Shown here one piece after another: positions 39,010 to 48,622 of a DNA stretch of 64,000 nucleotides. This stretch comes from Vreelandella jeotgali Hwa (lineage in GTDB: Bacteria; Pseudomonadota; Gammaproteobacteria; Pseudomonadales; Halomonadaceae). Where the stretch lies: NCBI RefSeq assembly GCF_000334215.1, contig NZ_AMQY01000011.1, forward strand, positions 124,001-188,000, in the 5' to 3' direction. The position numbers and the translations under genes were made by a program. The notes beneath the pieces were generated by a model, which worked only from the letters and a program-made list of their open reading frames with translations, was not told the origin of the DNA and searched no databases. The stretch's first letter is position 1. Each line of letters starts with the position of its first letter.

Positions 39010-41519
39010 GGAGCCACCGGAGAGGTGAGAGGAGCCTGGACAACAGGCCGGGTTTTCCAGCGCGTCAGGCGCAAGGCATTGGTGACGACAACCAGCGAGC
39101 TGGCCGACATGCCGATAGCGGCCAGCCAGGGCGGTACCAGACCGGCGGCCGCCAGGGGCAGGGCGGCGACGTTGTAGCACACCGACCATGCCATGTTCTG
39201 ACGCATGATACGCCGCGTGGCGCGGGCAATTTCTACGGCTTCGGCAATGCGCGAAAGCCGCGGGCTCAGCAGCACGGCGTCGGCGCGGGTGCGCGCCAGG
39301 TCCGTCGCGCCATTCATGGCGATGGCGACATCGGCCCCGGCCAGCACGGGCACATCGTTGATGCCGTCGCCGACCATGACCACGCGCTCGCCCGCCTCTT
39401 GCAGTGTCTGAAGGCGCTGCAGCTTGTCCGCCGGCGTCTGGCCGGCACGCCAGTCGGGAATCTCCAGCTCGGCAGCGAGCGCACCCACGGCCTCGCGGTT
39501 ATCGCCGGAGAGCAGCTCAACCTCGAGCCCCCGCGCCTTGAGATCGGCAACCGTGGTGGCAGCGTCGTTGCGAACGCTGTCCTGCAGGCGAAACCAGGCG
39601 CGCGGCCGGCCGTTTTCGGTCAGCAGCAGCCACTGCCCGCTGTCGGGCGCCGCAGGCGTATCGCTTGCCGCCTTGGCCGCCGAGGTCTCATTGCAGCTTT
39701 TTCTAGGGCTTGCTGTGGGCGCGGCGCTGGCAAAATCCGGTTTGCCCAGCCGCCAGTGCGCGCCCTGTATGTTGCCTTCCAGCCCCTGGCCGGTGGTGTT
39801 GTGTATCTCGCTGGCCGCCAGCGTTGCGTCGCGGTAAGGCCGGAAGGCGCGGGCGATGGGATGTTCCGAGCGGGCCTCCAGCGCCGCGGCCAGAGCGCGA
39901 GCCTGCGACGCCGACAGCCTGGCGTCCAGCGGGCGGGTATCGGCGAGCTGCATTTCGCCGCGGGTCAGGGTGCCTGTCTTGTCAAAAATCACCCGGGTCG
40001 CATTCGCGAGGGTTTCCAGCGCATCGGCTCGGGTGACCAGCACGCCCCGTCGCTTGAGCTGGCCGTGACCGGCGGTCAGGGCTGCCGGTGTGGCCAGTGC
40101 CAGCGCACAGGGGCAGGTGACCACCAGCACGGAAAGCACGATCCAGAGCATGCGTGACGGGTCGATGAACCACCAGGCCACGGCCACACCGGCGGCGACC
40201 ATCAGCAGTCGCACCACGAACAGGTGCGCCATGCGTGCCGCCATCTGCGCCAGCCGCGGGCGGCTGGCAAAAGCGCGGTCGGTGAGATCCAGAATGCCGG
40301 CGATGCGTGCGTTCCGGCCGGCATGCGTCACGCGTACCACCAGCGGGTTTTCCATGTTCTGACTGCCGCCGGTCACGCGCTGGCCGGTACCCCGGGTGAC
40401 CGGGAGGTATTCGCCGGTGAGCATGGATTCATCGAGGCTGGACTCGCCCTGTTCGATGGTGCCGTCGGCGGGTACGTCCTGGCCGGGCCGAATCAGTACC
40501 CGGTCGCCCTCGGCCAGGCGGTTGGCGGGCACGATGTGTTCGCTGTCGTCGGCGTCCAGGCGCGTGGCCGAGGTCGGCAGCACGCTGCTCACGGCGTTGC
40601 CGCTCTGGCCGTCTCGCCGGCGTGCGCGGGCCTCGATGTAGCGGCTGAAGAGCAGGAAAAAGGTGAACATGGCCACCGAGTCAAAATACACCTCGCCTTC
40701 GCCGGTAATCACCGACCAGGTGCTGGCCAGCCAGGCGCCGCCGATGGCAATCGAGACCGGTACGTCCATGCCCAGGACTCGAGTTCTGAGGTCGCGCAGC
40801 GCATTGCGGAAGAACGGCTGGGCGGAAAACAGCACCACCGGGGTGGCGAGGGCCAGCGACAGCCAGTGAAACAGGGCGTAGAAATTGGCGGACATGCCCT
40901 CCGACCCGGCGAAATAGATGGGGATGGAAAACATCATCACCTGCATCATGCCCACGGCGGCAACGATCAGCCGGCGGATCGTCATGCGCTCTTCGTGTTC
41001 CAGGCGTTTCTGCGCCCGGTCCGGCTCGTAGGGCTGGGCGCTATAGCCAATGGCGGCCATTTCCGCGAGCAGCCGCGAGAGTTTGACGGCCTGCGGGTCC
41101 CAGCCGATGCGTACCCGGTGGTGGGTCAGGTTGACCGCGCTGGTTTCAACGCCGTTCAGGGCGTTGAGCCGATGTTCGATCAGCCAGGCGCAGGCGGCAC
41201 AGGTAATGCCTTCGACCGCCAGAGTCGCGTGCACGCGGCCGTCGGCATCCGGGTGGACAAAGGACGCCTGAAGTTCGGGGTCGTCAAACACCGCCCAGGT
41301 ATCCGCCCGGGCGGTTTTGCGGGTGTCGGGGCGCTCCGGCAGCTCGGTGCGAAAGCGGTAATAGCTTTCCAGCCCGCCTTCCACGATGGCGTGTGCCACG
41401 GCCTCGCAGCCGGGGCAGCACAGCGGGTGTTGTTCATCGTCGAGCTGTATATACCAGGGCGCCTTGTCGGGCACCGGGGCGCCGCAGTGATAGCACGCGG
41501 CGGATGCGTGGGTCGACAT
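39006..41519 (-). CDS. ccoI: Copper-translocating P-type ATPase CcoI/FixI
   Basis: A P1B-type ATPase that exports copper for cbb3 oxidase maturation. The protein has 837 residues. An N-terminal CYHCGAP zinc/copper-type motif and PLCCPGCEAV are followed by a heavy-metal-associated domain with ITCAACAW. About eight helices follow, with the CPC metal-site VTCPCALA, phosphorylation motif DKTGT and hinge GDGINDVP. Between these lies a variable insert (about residues 600-640, TAAKAASDTPAAPDSG) longer than in most relatives. The start overlaps the ccoH stop by one base. Typical of FixI-type ATPases rather than general CopA. Confidence 0.95.
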   Translation of the reverse strand: MSTHASAACYHCGAPVPDKAPWYIQLDDEQHPLCCPGCEAVAHAIVEGGLESYYRFRTELPERPDTRKTARADTWAVFDDPELQASFVHPDADGRVHATLAVEGITCAACAWLIEHRLNALNGVETSAVNLTHHRVRIGWDPQAVKLSRLLAEMAAIGYSAQPYEPDRAQKRLEHEERMTIRRLIVAAVGMMQVMMFSIPIYFAGSEGMSANFYALFHWLSLALATPVVLFSAQPFFRNALRDLRTRVLGMDVPVSIAIGGAWLASTWSVITGEGEVYFDSVAMFTFFLLFSRYIEARARRRDGQSGNAVSSVLPTSATRLDADDSEHIVPANRLAEGDRVLIRPGQDVPADGTIEQGESSLDESMLTGEYLPVTRGTGQRVTGGSQNMENPLVVRVTHAGRNARIAGILDLTDRAFASRPRLAQMAARMAHLFVVRLLMVAAGVAVAWWFIDPSRMLWIVLSVLVVTCPCALALATPAALTAGHGQLKRRGVLVTRADALETLANATRVIFDKTGTLTRGEMQLADTRPLDARLSASQARALAAALEARSEHPIARAFRPYRDATLAASEIHNTTGQGLEGNIQGAHWRLGKPDFASAAPTASPRKSCNETSAAKAASDTPAAPDSGQWLLLTENGRPRAWFRLQDSVRNDAATTVADLKARGLEVELLSGDNREAVGALAAELEIPDWRAGQTPADKLQRLQTLQEAGERVVMVGDGINDVPVLAGADVAIAMNGATDLARTRADAVLLSPRLSRIAEAVEIARATRRIMRQNMAWSVCYNVAALPLAAAGLVPPWLAAIGMSASSLVVVTNALRLTRWKTRPVVQAPLTSPVAP

Positions 41520-42052
41520 CAGCTCTCCGTACGACCTCCGGGATGCAGTCTGATGGTGTCGTCAGTGGGAAAGCGGGCCTCTCCGACCAGCCGCCATTCG
41601 GGATCGTCGGCGACGGGCTGCAGCTGCAGGTACCAGCGGTACTGCAGATTGTCGGGCCCCTGGGTGACGTAGCGGCCTTCACGCACGTGTTCCAGCTCGA
41701 ACGTCTGGTCGTGATCGCTTTCCGTGGGGAAAATCAGCTTGAGCTCCAGAGCGTCGGGCCGGCGCTCGCCTTCCAGGTCGAATACGATGTCGCTGGTCAG
41801 GGCGTCAACGCGCAGATCGCCGCTGAGATCAAGCTCCCGGGCCCGGTCCTGCTTGGCCAGCACCATGTTGATGGCCTTGCCGCGCTTGTAGTAATCCTCG
41901 GCGATCGCGCCGTCGTAGTATTTAACCGAAAAGATGGCATACATGACGCCAAACGCGACCGATGACAGCAGGATGCTGATCAGAAACCACGGCCAGAACT
42001 GCTTGTACCACGGCTTGATGAGTTCGCTGTCCGACCCGGAAGGGGATGCCAT
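41519..42052 (-). CDS. ccoH: CcoH/FixH family protein
   Basis: A 177-residue membrane-anchored protein needed for stable assembly of cbb3 oxidase. One N-terminal helix (about 20-40, WFLISILLSSVAFGVMYAIF) is followed by the family segment YYKRGKAINMVLAKQDRARE and a periplasmic beta-rich domain. GAGGT lies 8 nt before the ATG. It is the second gene of the ccoGHIS operon, 6 nt after ccoG. Confidence 0.93.
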   Translation of the reverse strand: MASPSGSDSELIKPWYKQFWPWFLISILLSSVAFGVMYAIFSVKYYDGAIAEDYYKRGKAINMVLAKQDRARELDLSGDLRVDALTSDIVFDLEGERRPDALELKLIFPTESDHDQTFELEHVREGRYVTQGPDNLQYRWYLQLQPVADDPEWRLVGEARFPTDDTIRLHPGGRTES

Positions 42053-42058
42053 CGTGTA

Positions 42059-43495
42059 TTACCTCAGGTTGCCGATAAAGCGCGTATCGCGCTCAAGGTG
42101 AATGCTGCCGTCTTTTTTGGCTTCGAGCGTCAGCAGGATGTCATGGCTGGGTTTGTCAGCCACTTCGGGATCCGCCGTGACCGTTACCACGGACTGACGC
42201 GACTCGCCGGCGGCCACGCTGATGCTTTGCTGGTCGATCGACAGGCCGGGCAGCCCGGAGACGCTGAGTCGATAGGTGTGATCGCGCTTGTCCAGGTTGC
42301 GCACCGTCAGGCTGTAGACGTTGCTGATCTGGCCGTCGCTGGTCATCTGATACAGCTGCGTGCGCTCACGCTCGGCGTCGAAGTCCAGCGGCATGCGGTC
42401 TCCCACGGCCCAGGCAAAAGCGCCGATCATGATCGCCAGGGCGATAAAGTAGCCGATCAGGCGCGGGCGCATGATGTGGGTCTTGCGGCCTTCCAGCGAG
42501 TTTTCCGTGGTATAGCGGATGAGCCCACGCGGATAGCCCATTTTGTCCATGACGCTGTCGCAGGCGTCAATGCAGGCCGCACAGGTAATGCACTCGTACT
42601 GCAGGCCATCGCGAATATCGATGCCGGTGGGGCACACCTGGACACAGAGGTCGCAGTCAATGCAGTCGCCGTAGCCGGCTTCCTTGACCTCGTCGTGGGA
42701 GAGCTTCTTCTTGCGCTTGCCGCGCGGCTCGCCCCGGTCGGCGTCGTAGGACACGATCAGGGTATCGCGGTCGAACATGACCCCCTGAAAGCGAGCGTAG
42801 GGGCACATGTAAATGCAGACCTGCTCGCGCAGCCAGCCGGCGTTGAGGTAGGTGAAAACGAAAAAGAAGCCGACCCAGAAAAACGCCCAGCCGCTGGCCT
42901 GCAGAGTCGCCAGATCGGGGACCAGCTGGCGCACGGGGGCAAAGTAACCGACAAAGGTCATCCCGGTCGCCAGCGCAATCAGCAGCCAGGCGATGTGCTT
43001 GGCCGTCTTGCGCTTGAGCTTGTTGGCGTTGAGCGACTGCTTGTCGAGCTTCATCCGGCGGTTGCGCGGCCCTTCAATGCGGTGCTCGATCCAGATGAAC
43101 AAAAACGTCCAGACGCTCTGGGGACAGGTATAGCCGCACCAGACGCGCCCGGCAAAGACCGTGATAAAAAACAGGCCGAAGGCGCAGATAATCAACAGCC
43201 ACGACAGCAGCACAAACTCCTGGGGGTAGAACGTGGCCGCGAAGATATGAAATTCCCGGTGGGGCAGGTCAAACCATACCGCCGGTCGGCCACCGATATT
43301 GATCCATGGAAGCAGGAAGAAGGTAAGCATCAGGGCCCAGTTGGCGCCGCGCCGGAGTTTCTGGAAAAAACCCTTTATTTCGCGCACGTAAATGTGGCGA
43401 CGTTTGGAATACATGGCGCTGTCGGAAGAGCCTTCGGGCGGTGTGTGGTGTCCTACCGGATCCGGTGTGACGTCTTTGCTCGGAATTTTGTCCAT
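42059..43495 (-). CDS. ccoG: Cytochrome c oxidase accessory protein CcoG
   Basis: CcoG is an integral membrane iron-sulfur protein that reduces copper during cbb3 assembly. The protein has 478 residues from the ATG at 43495; a GTG at 43549 would add 18 residues and neither has a strong ribosome-binding site. Four or five membrane helices lie in the first 230 residues. A GRVWCGYTCPQS motif and a conserved MCPYARFQ follow. Two [4Fe-4S] sets are visible as CIDCDLCVQVCP and CITCAACIDACD. A C-terminal Ig-like periplasmic domain follows. It heads the assembly operon, separated from ccoP by a terminator. Confidence 0.95.
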   Translation of the reverse strand: MDKIPSKDVTPDPVGHHTPPEGSSDSAMYSKRRHIYVREIKGFFQKLRRGANWALMLTFFLLPWINIGGRPAVWFDLPHREFHIFAATFYPQEFVLLSWLLIICAFGLFFITVFAGRVWCGYTCPQSVWTFLFIWIEHRIEGPRNRRMKLDKQSLNANKLKRKTAKHIAWLLIALATGMTFVGYFAPVRQLVPDLATLQASGWAFFWVGFFFVFTYLNAGWLREQVCIYMCPYARFQGVMFDRDTLIVSYDADRGEPRGKRKKKLSHDEVKEAGYGDCIDCDLCVQVCPTGIDIRDGLQYECITCAACIDACDSVMDKMGYPRGLIRYTTENSLEGRKTHIMRPRLIGYFIALAIMIGAFAWAVGDRMPLDFDAERERTQLYQMTSDGQISNVYSLTVRNLDKRDHTYRLSVSGLPGLSIDQQSISVAAGESRQSVVTVTADPEVADKPSHDILLTLEAKKDGSIHLERDTRFIGNLR

Positions 43496-43599
43496 GGCGA
43501 TATCGCAGCTCGGAAAGACAGAGGGAAAGGCGGCACCCTGAAGGTGCACCGAAGTGGAATACGTTGTCGAGTTGTCGCCCAGTGTAACGGATTATGCGT

Positions 43600-43629
43600 A
43601 AAAAAAGGTGCGGCTCCCGGCCGCACCTT
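43600..43629 (-). terminator. Rho-independent terminator after ccoP
   Basis: AAGGTGCGGC (43605-43614) and GCCGCACCTT (43620-43629) are complementary around a 5-nt loop. On the minus strand the stem is followed by a run of seven T. It separates the ccoNOQP transcript from ccoG. Confidence 0.88.
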
Positions 43630-43671
43630 GATCCTGCGCTTGCTGTTTACCGCAGCCGGCGCCCGAGGGCG

Positions 43672-44610
43672 TCAGCCTTCCTGGTTGTCATAGCGCAGGC
43701 TGTAAACGTAGGCGGCAACCAGGTGAACCTTGTCCTCGCCGATATAGGTTGCCTGGGCCGGCATGTGACCGTTACGGCCGTTGTGCAGCGTTTGGCGAAT
43801 GGAGTCGGCCACAGACTGTTCGGGCTTTTTGTAGAGCCAGATGTTATCCGTCAGGTTGGCCGAGCCCAGCGAGGTATTGCCGGTCGCATCGGGGCCGTGG
43901 CAGGCAGCGCAGACCGACATGAAGGTGCTTTCGCCCTTGTCGGCACGGGCGCTGTCGTGATCCTCGCCGGACAGCGAGAGCACGTACTGCGTCAGGTTCT
44001 CGATGTTGTCCTCGCCCAGCTGCTGCCAGGACGGCATCAGGCCGTTACGCCCGTTGGTGAGCGTGGTCACGATATTTTGCGGCTCACCGCCGTACAGCCA
44101 GTCGTTGTCGGTCAGGTTGGGGAAGCCGTAGCCGCCCCTGGCGTTGGAGCCGTGGCAGACCGCGCAGTTGTTGAGGAAGATGCGCTCGGCCACCTGCATG
44201 GCTTCCTGATCCTTCGCCAGCTCGGGAATGGGAATTTCCTGATACTGCTCGAAGATCGGCGCAAAACGCTCTTCTGCCTGTGCGACTTCCTGCTCCCACT
44301 GCTTTTCCTGGGACCAGCCGAGAAGCCCCTGGAAGTTGCCCAGCCCCGGATAAAGCACCAGGTAGCCCAGAGCAAAGACGACCGTGCCCACAAACAGCTG
44401 GAACCACCACTTGGGCAGGGCGTTATCGTATTCCTCGATACCGTCGGCGGCATGGCCGGTGGTTTCCACGTTGCCGTCGGCATCGGGGGTCTTGTCGGTG
44501 TGCCGGTTGGAAAACAGCAGCCAGGCGCTGATCCCGATGGTGCCCAGCGAAATGACAATGATCCAGGCACTCCAGAAGCCGGAGAGGGAGTCACCCCATA
44601 GATTGCTCAT
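43672..44610 (-). CDS. ccoP: cbb3-type cytochrome c oxidase, diheme subunit III
   Basis: CcoP is the membrane-anchored diheme cytochrome that feeds electrons to the cbb3 oxidase. The protein has 312 residues. Two N-terminal helices (about 9-30 and 70-90) are followed by two cytochrome c domains with CxxCH at Cys149/Cys152/His153 and Cys234/Cys237/His238. The start overlaps the ccoQ stop (ATGA), so translation is probably coupled. Confidence 0.97.
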   Translation of the reverse strand: MSNLWGDSLSGFWSAWIIVISLGTIGISAWLLFSNRHTDKTPDADGNVETTGHAADGIEEYDNALPKWWFQLFVGTVVFALGYLVLYPGLGNFQGLLGWSQEKQWEQEVAQAEERFAPIFEQYQEIPIPELAKDQEAMQVAERIFLNNCAVCHGSNARGGYGFPNLTDNDWLYGGEPQNIVTTLTNGRNGLMPSWQQLGEDNIENLTQYVLSLSGEDHDSARADKGESTFMSVCAACHGPDATGNTSLGSANLTDNIWLYKKPEQSVADSIRQTLHNGRNGHMPAQATYIGEDKVHLVAAYVYSLRYDNQEG

Positions 44611-44828
44611 GTATTTTTATCTCCCTTGTCTTGTCGGGACTGTGCTGCGTCCTGAGACGCGGCAGGTTTGTCACGGTTGGGCAGCTCATCATCATCGTTG
44701 GCAAAGGGCAGGTTTGCCGCTTCGTCAAACCCCTGCTTGCGTCGCCTGGAATAGGCCCATCCGATGATGCCCAGAAAAGCGATCAGCAGAATCAGCGTGA
44801 TGATGCCCTGAAAATCTCCCGAACTCAT
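44607..44828 (-). CDS. ccoQ: cbb3-type oxidase subunit CcoQ
   Basis: A 73-residue single-helix protein (about 9-25, IITLILLIAFLGIIGWAYS) followed by a positively charged RRRKQGF segment and an acidic tail. CcoQ-type subunits stabilise the cbb3 complex. It is embedded between ccoO (3 nt) and ccoP (4-nt overlap). Confidence 0.93.
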   Translation of the reverse strand: MSSGDFQGIITLILLIAFLGIIGWAYSRRRKQGFDEAANLPFANDDDELPNRDKPAASQDAAQSRQDKGDKNT

Positions 44829-44831
44829 AAC

Positions 44832-45440
44832 TTATCGCGTGTCCTTGAGCACGGTGCCCAGCTGCTGCAGATAGGCGATCAGCGCGGTGATTTCCTGCGT
44901 GCCTTTCACCTCGTCAGTAGCGTTGTCGATTTGCTCGTCGGTATACGGAACGCCCAGCGTCTGGAGCGTGCGCATCTTGGCCGGGGTGTCCTCGCCGTCG
45001 AGCGTGTTTTCAAACAGCCAGGGGTAGGCCGGCATGATCGACTCGGGCACCACGTCGCGCGGGTTGTACAGGTGGGCGCGATGCCAGTCGTCGCTGTAGC
45101 GTCCGCCTACGCGTGCCAGGTCGGGGCCGGTACGTTTTGAACCCCACAGGAAGTTGAACTCGTAAACCTGCTCACCCGCTACGCTATAGTGGCCATAGCG
45201 TTCCGTTTCGGCGCGAAACGGACGGATCATCTGCGAGTGACAGCCCACACAGCCTTCCCGGCGGTAGATGTTGCGACCCTCCAGCTCCAGGGCGGAGAGG
45301 GGCTCCAGCCCCTCGATCGGCTCGTTGGTCTGTTCCTGGAAGAGGAGGGGCACAACCTCGGCCAGCCCGCCAAAACTGATCACGACCAGAATCAAAACGG
45401 CAAGCAGGCCAACGTTTTTTTCAACAATCTCGTGTTTCAT
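44832..45440 (-). CDS. ccoO: cbb3-type cytochrome c oxidase, monoheme subunit II
   Basis: CcoO is the membrane-anchored monoheme cytochrome subunit of cbb3 oxidase. The protein has 202 residues. An N-terminal helix (about 10-30) is followed by [21 protein letters not shown] with Cys64, Cys67 and His68 binding the heme. The segment [19 protein letters not shown] is highly characteristic. It lies 19 nt after ccoN. Confidence 0.97.
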   Translation of the reverse strand: MKHEIVEKNVGLLAVLILVVISFGGLAEVVPLLFQEQTNEPIEGLEPLSALELEGRNIYRREGCVGCHSQMIRPFRAETERYGHYSVAGEQVYEFNFLWGSKRTGPDLARVGGRYSDDWHRAHLYNPRDVVPESIMPAYPWLFENTLDGEDTPAKMRTLQTLGVPYTDEQIDNATDEVKGTQEITALIAYLQQLGTVLKDTR

Positions 45441-45459
45441 TGGTCTTTAATTCCCCGGT

Positions 45460-46887
45460 TTAGGCGGCTTGCGGTGCCGGCTGCTCGCTGACGGCTTCAC
45501 GGCGCTTGACCGTCATGTAGACGTTGTAGGCCATGATCAGCATGCCGGTAACCCAGAAAAGGCCGCCAATCAGGCGCACGAAGTAGCCGGGTGCGCTGGC
45601 TTCAACGGCTTCGACGAAGGTGTACATCAGCGTGCCGTCAGGGTTGATGGCGCGCCACATCAGGCCCTGCATGATGCCGTTGACCCACATTGAGGCGATG
45701 TACAGCACGGTGCCGATGGTGGCCAGCCAGAAGTGCACGGCGATCAGGTTGACCGAGTGCATCTGCACCCGCCCGAACAGGCGCGGAATCAGGTGGTACA
45801 TGGAACCGATGGTAATCATCGCGACCCAGCCGAGAGCGCCCGCGTGAACGTGGCCGATGGTCCAGTCGGTGTAGTGCGACAGCGCGTTGACCGTCTTGAC
45901 CGCCATCATCGGGCCTTCAAAGGTGGACATGCCGTAGAACGACAGTGCCACGACCAGAAAACGCAGAATCGGGTCGGTGCGCAGTTTGTGCCAGGCCCCG
46001 GACAGGGTCATCATGCCGTTGATCATGCCGCCCCAGGAGGGTGCCAGCAGGATGATGGAGAGCACCATGCCCAGCGACTGTGTCCAGTTGGGCAGCGCGG
46101 TGTAGTGCAGGTGGTGCGGGCCGGCCCACATGTACACCATGATCAGCGCCCAGAAGTGGACGATGGACAGGCGATAGGAATACACCGGGCGTTCGGCCTG
46201 CTTGGGTACGAAGTAGTACATCATCCCCAGGAAACCGGCCGTCAGGAAGAAGCCCACGGCGTTATGGCCGTACCACCACTGCACCATGGCATCGACAGCG
46301 CCGGCGTAGATGGAGGTGGAGTACATCGGCGTGACCGGTATGGCGGCGTTGTTGACGATGTGCAGCACGGCGATGGTGAGAATGAACGCGGCGTAGAACC
46401 AGTTGGCCACGTAAATATGCGACGTTTTACGCTGCTTGATGGTCATCAGGAAAACCGCTGCGTAGGTCACCCAGACCACGGCGATCAGGATGTTGATCGG
46501 CCATTCCAGCTCGGCATATTCCTTGGTGGTGGTGTAGCCCAGCGGCAGTGATACCACGGCAGCGACAATAACCGCTTGCCAGCCCCAGAACGTAAAGGCG
46601 GCAAGCTTGTCGGAGAAGAGCCGTGTCTGACAGGTACGCTGGACGACGTAATACGACGTGCCCATGAGCGCCGACCCGCCAAAGGCGAAGATCACAGCGT
46701 TGGTATGCAGCGGACGCAGGCGCCCGAAGCTTGTCCACGGCAGGCCCAGGTTCAGTTGCGGCCAGACCAGCTCGGAGGCAATGATGACGCCCAGCGTCAT
46801 GCCGATAATGCCCCACACAACGGTCATGATCGCGAACTGCCGAACCACCTTGTAGTTGTAGGTCGGATGTTCAAGTGTTGTGTTCAT
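45460..46887 (-). CDS. ccoN: cbb3-type cytochrome c oxidase, catalytic subunit I
   Basis: CcoN is the heme-copper catalytic subunit of the high-affinity cbb3 oxidase. The protein has 475 residues from the ATG at 46887; a start 42 nt earlier is possible. About 12 membrane helices carry the conserved histidines, seen in [41 protein letters not shown] and [16 protein letters not shown]. It leads the ccoNOQP operon. An Anr box lies about 78 nt upstream, and the A/T-rich sequence near 46934-46941 can supply a -10. Confidence 0.98.
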   Translation of the reverse strand: MNTTLEHPTYNYKVVRQFAIMTVVWGIIGMTLGVIIASELVWPQLNLGLPWTSFGRLRPLHTNAVIFAFGGSALMGTSYYVVQRTCQTRLFSDKLAAFTFWGWQAVIVAAVVSLPLGYTTTKEYAELEWPINILIAVVWVTYAAVFLMTIKQRKTSHIYVANWFYAAFILTIAVLHIVNNAAIPVTPMYSTSIYAGAVDAMVQWWYGHNAVGFFLTAGFLGMMYYFVPKQAERPVYSYRLSIVHFWALIMVYMWAGPHHLHYTALPNWTQSLGMVLSIILLAPSWGGMINGMMTLSGAWHKLRTDPILRFLVVALSFYGMSTFEGPMMAVKTVNALSHYTDWTIGHVHAGALGWVAMITIGSMYHLIPRLFGRVQMHSVNLIAVHFWLATIGTVLYIASMWVNGIMQGLMWRAINPDGTLMYTFVEAVEASAPGYFVRLIGGLFWVTGMLIMAYNVYMTVKRREAVSEQPAPQAA

Positions 46888-46964
46888 TTCATGTTCCCAT
46901 CGAACGCGGTTAGGGGGTACCTCGTACAAGGTAAATATAGTGCACGAGTGCGGCCACCCGCTTG

Positions 46965-46978
46965 ATGATGCAGGTCAA
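46965..46978. promoter_or_regulatory. Anr/FNR box upstream of ccoN
   Basis: ATGATGCAGGTCAA matches TTGAT-N4-(A/G)TCAA with one mismatch. Its centre is about 33 nt upstream of a possible -10 (ACTATA on the minus strand, 46936-46941), close to the -41.5 position usual for FNR-activated promoters. Confidence 0.65.
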
Positions 46979-47059
46979 GATCCAATACGGATTCTAGCGC
47001 AGCCAGGTCGGAAGCTGAACACGTCGAAAGGGTACGTCGACAAAATCAAGGAGCAGAAT

Positions 47060-47842
47060 ATGGCCGAATGCGACTCTCCGGCGTGCTCAGCGCTGGCGGA
47101 AGCGCAGCTGGCAGCAGCGCTTGAAAACAGCCGTGATGCGGCATTTCATGTGGCTGATCACGGCTTTCTGCACGTATGCGGGGCGCCCCGCTACGGGCGT
47201 TTACTCTTTGCTCACGGGGCGGGTGCCGGCATGGAGTCGCGCTTCATGCGGCAATTTGTCGCCTCGCTGGCAAGCCAGGGCATTCAGGTGCTGGGGGTCG
47301 AGTTTGCCTACATGCAGCAGGTGCGCGAGTCCGGCCGACGGCGGCCACCGCCGGCCATCAACGTGCTGGTGGAGGAGTTTGCACGTTGGCAGACGCTAAT
47401 TCAATCCGCTGTGCCGGGCCCGCTATGGCTTGGCGGCAAGTCCATGGGTGGCCGGGCGGCGAGTATGTTGGCGGCCCGGGTGCCGGTCGACGGCCTGGTG
47501 ATTGCCGGATACCCGTTTCACCCGCCGCGTTCGCCGGACAGATTGCGCCTGGCGCACTGGCCCCGGGTTACCTGCCCGGCGCTGATTCTGCAGGGAGAGC
47601 GCGATGCCTTCGGTTCACGAAGTGAAGTGGCAGGCTATACGCTGCCGTCGAATGTCAGCCTGGCGTGGCTGACCGACGGCGACCATGACCTTGTCCCGCG
47701 GCGGCGCTCAGGCAAAAGCCAGCAGAATTTAATTGACGAGGCGGCTCGCCTTGGGGCAGTATTCATCCGCGCTGACGGCAGGAGCCGGCAGGCCAGCAGC
47801 CCCCGGGGCAGGAAGTGCAAAAAGCGAGGTTCGGCAGTATAA
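47060..47842 (+). CDS. Alpha/beta-hydrolase family protein
   Basis: A 260-residue hydrolase of the small KANL3/Tex30-like alpha/beta family. The start at 47060 is preceded by AAGGAG. The oxyanion region FAHGAGAGMES is followed by the nucleophile elbow GGKSMGGRA (Ser128), an acid in QGERDAFG and a histidine in DGDHDLVPRR. The C-terminal 30 residues are basic (SRQASSPRGRKCKKRG). The substrate is unknown; relatives are often called dienelactone-hydrolase-like without evidence. It is divergent from ccoN and followed by the tRNA promoter. Confidence 0.85.
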   Translation: MAECDSPACSALAEAQLAAALENSRDAAFHVADHGFLHVCGAPRYGRLLFAHGAGAGMESRFMRQFVASLASQGIQVLGVEFAYMQQVRESGRRRPPPAINVLVEEFARWQTLIQSAVPGPLWLGGKSMGGRAASMLAARVPVDGLVIAGYPFHPPRSPDRLRLAHWPRVTCPALILQGERDAFGSRSEVAGYTLPSNVSLAWLTDGDHDLVPRRRSGKSQQNLIDEAARLGAVFIRADGRSRQASSPRGRKCKKRGSAV

Positions 47843-47873
47843 GCGAATCCGCCCACCAATCCGGCTCGGCGTG

Positions 47874-47901
47874 TTGACAAGCCTGCGGCAAACTGTAGAA
47901 T
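47874..47901 (+). promoter_or_regulatory. Sigma70 promoter of the tRNA cluster
   Basis: TTGACA (47874-47879) and TAGAAT (47896-47901) are separated by 16 nt. A G/C-rich discriminator (GCAGCGCC) follows, as in stringently controlled stable-RNA promoters. The first tRNA begins 20 nt later. Confidence 0.82.
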
Positions 47902-47920
47902 GCAGCGCCACGTGATCGGC

Positions 47921-47996
47921 GGGTGGTTAGCTCAGTTGGGAGAGCACCAGCCTTACAAGCTGGGGGTCACTGGTTCGAACCCAGTACCACCCACCA
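47921..47996 (+). tRNA. tRNA-Val (anticodon UAC)
   Basis: A 76-nt cloverleaf with acceptor stem GGGTGGT/ACCACCC, anticodon loop CTTACAA, T loop TTCGAAC and encoded CCA. Identical to the copy at 48356. Confidence 0.97.
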
Positions 47997-48139
47997 TACA
48001 AGCGTTATTCAACATTCAACGCTGTGTGGCCAAGCTATCGCGTTGAACGGATAGCGTCCGTTCGCCAGGCAGAAAGCATGCTCATATGCCGACAGGCGCA
48101 GCGACGCATGTGAAAAGGATATGCCGCATTGCATTGTGT

Positions 48140-48216
48140 GGACCGGTAGTTCAGTTGGTTAGAATGCCGGCCTGTCACGCCGGAGGTCGCGAGTTCGAGT
48201 CTCGTCCGGTCCGCCA
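48140..48216 (+). tRNA. tRNA-Asp (anticodon GUC)
   Basis: A 77-nt cloverleaf with acceptor stem GGACCGG/CCGGTCC, anticodon loop CTGTCAC and encoded CCA. First of three identical copies. Confidence 0.97.
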
Positions 48217-48256
48217 GCGCCAATGCCGCATTAAGCCTTTACCCCGTTACTTGAGT

Positions 48257-48333
48257 GGACCGGTAGTTCAGTTGGTTAGAATGCCGGCCTGTCACGCCGG
48301 AGGTCGCGAGTTCGAGTCTCGTCCGGTCCGCCA
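48257..48333 (+). tRNA. tRNA-Asp (anticodon GUC), copy 2
   Basis: A 77-nt gene identical to the one at 48140, 40 nt downstream of it, again with encoded CCA. Confidence 0.97.
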
Positions 48334-48355
48334 CGGTAACACCCCGCTTTATCGT

Positions 48356-48431
48356 GGGTGGTTAGCTCAGTTGGGAGAGCACCAGCCTTACAAGCTGGGG
48401 GTCACTGGTTCGAACCCAGTACCACCCACCA
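48356..48431 (+). tRNA. tRNA-Val (anticodon UAC), copy 2
   Basis: A 76-nt gene identical to the one at 47921. It lies 22 nt after the second tRNA-Asp. Confidence 0.97.
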
Positions 48432-48545
48432 CGTCAGGTTTGAAGACTTCGCTGTTGACTCGGCTGGAGGGAATACCCCCAGGCATGAGCCACGGTATTT
48501 GCACGCTGACGCGCTGCATACTGTCTTCATCCACGGCTTTACAGC

Positions 48546-48622
48546 GGACCGGTAGTTCAGTTGGTTAGAATGCCGGCCTGTCACGCCGGAGGTCGCGAGT
48601 TCGAGTCTCGTCCGGTCCGCCA
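48546..48622 (+). tRNA. tRNA-Asp (anticodon GUC), copy 3
   Basis: A 77-nt gene identical to the other two tRNA-Asp genes. It follows a 114-nt spacer and closes the cluster; a degenerate pyrimidine-rich repeat starts about 20 nt later. Confidence 0.97.
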
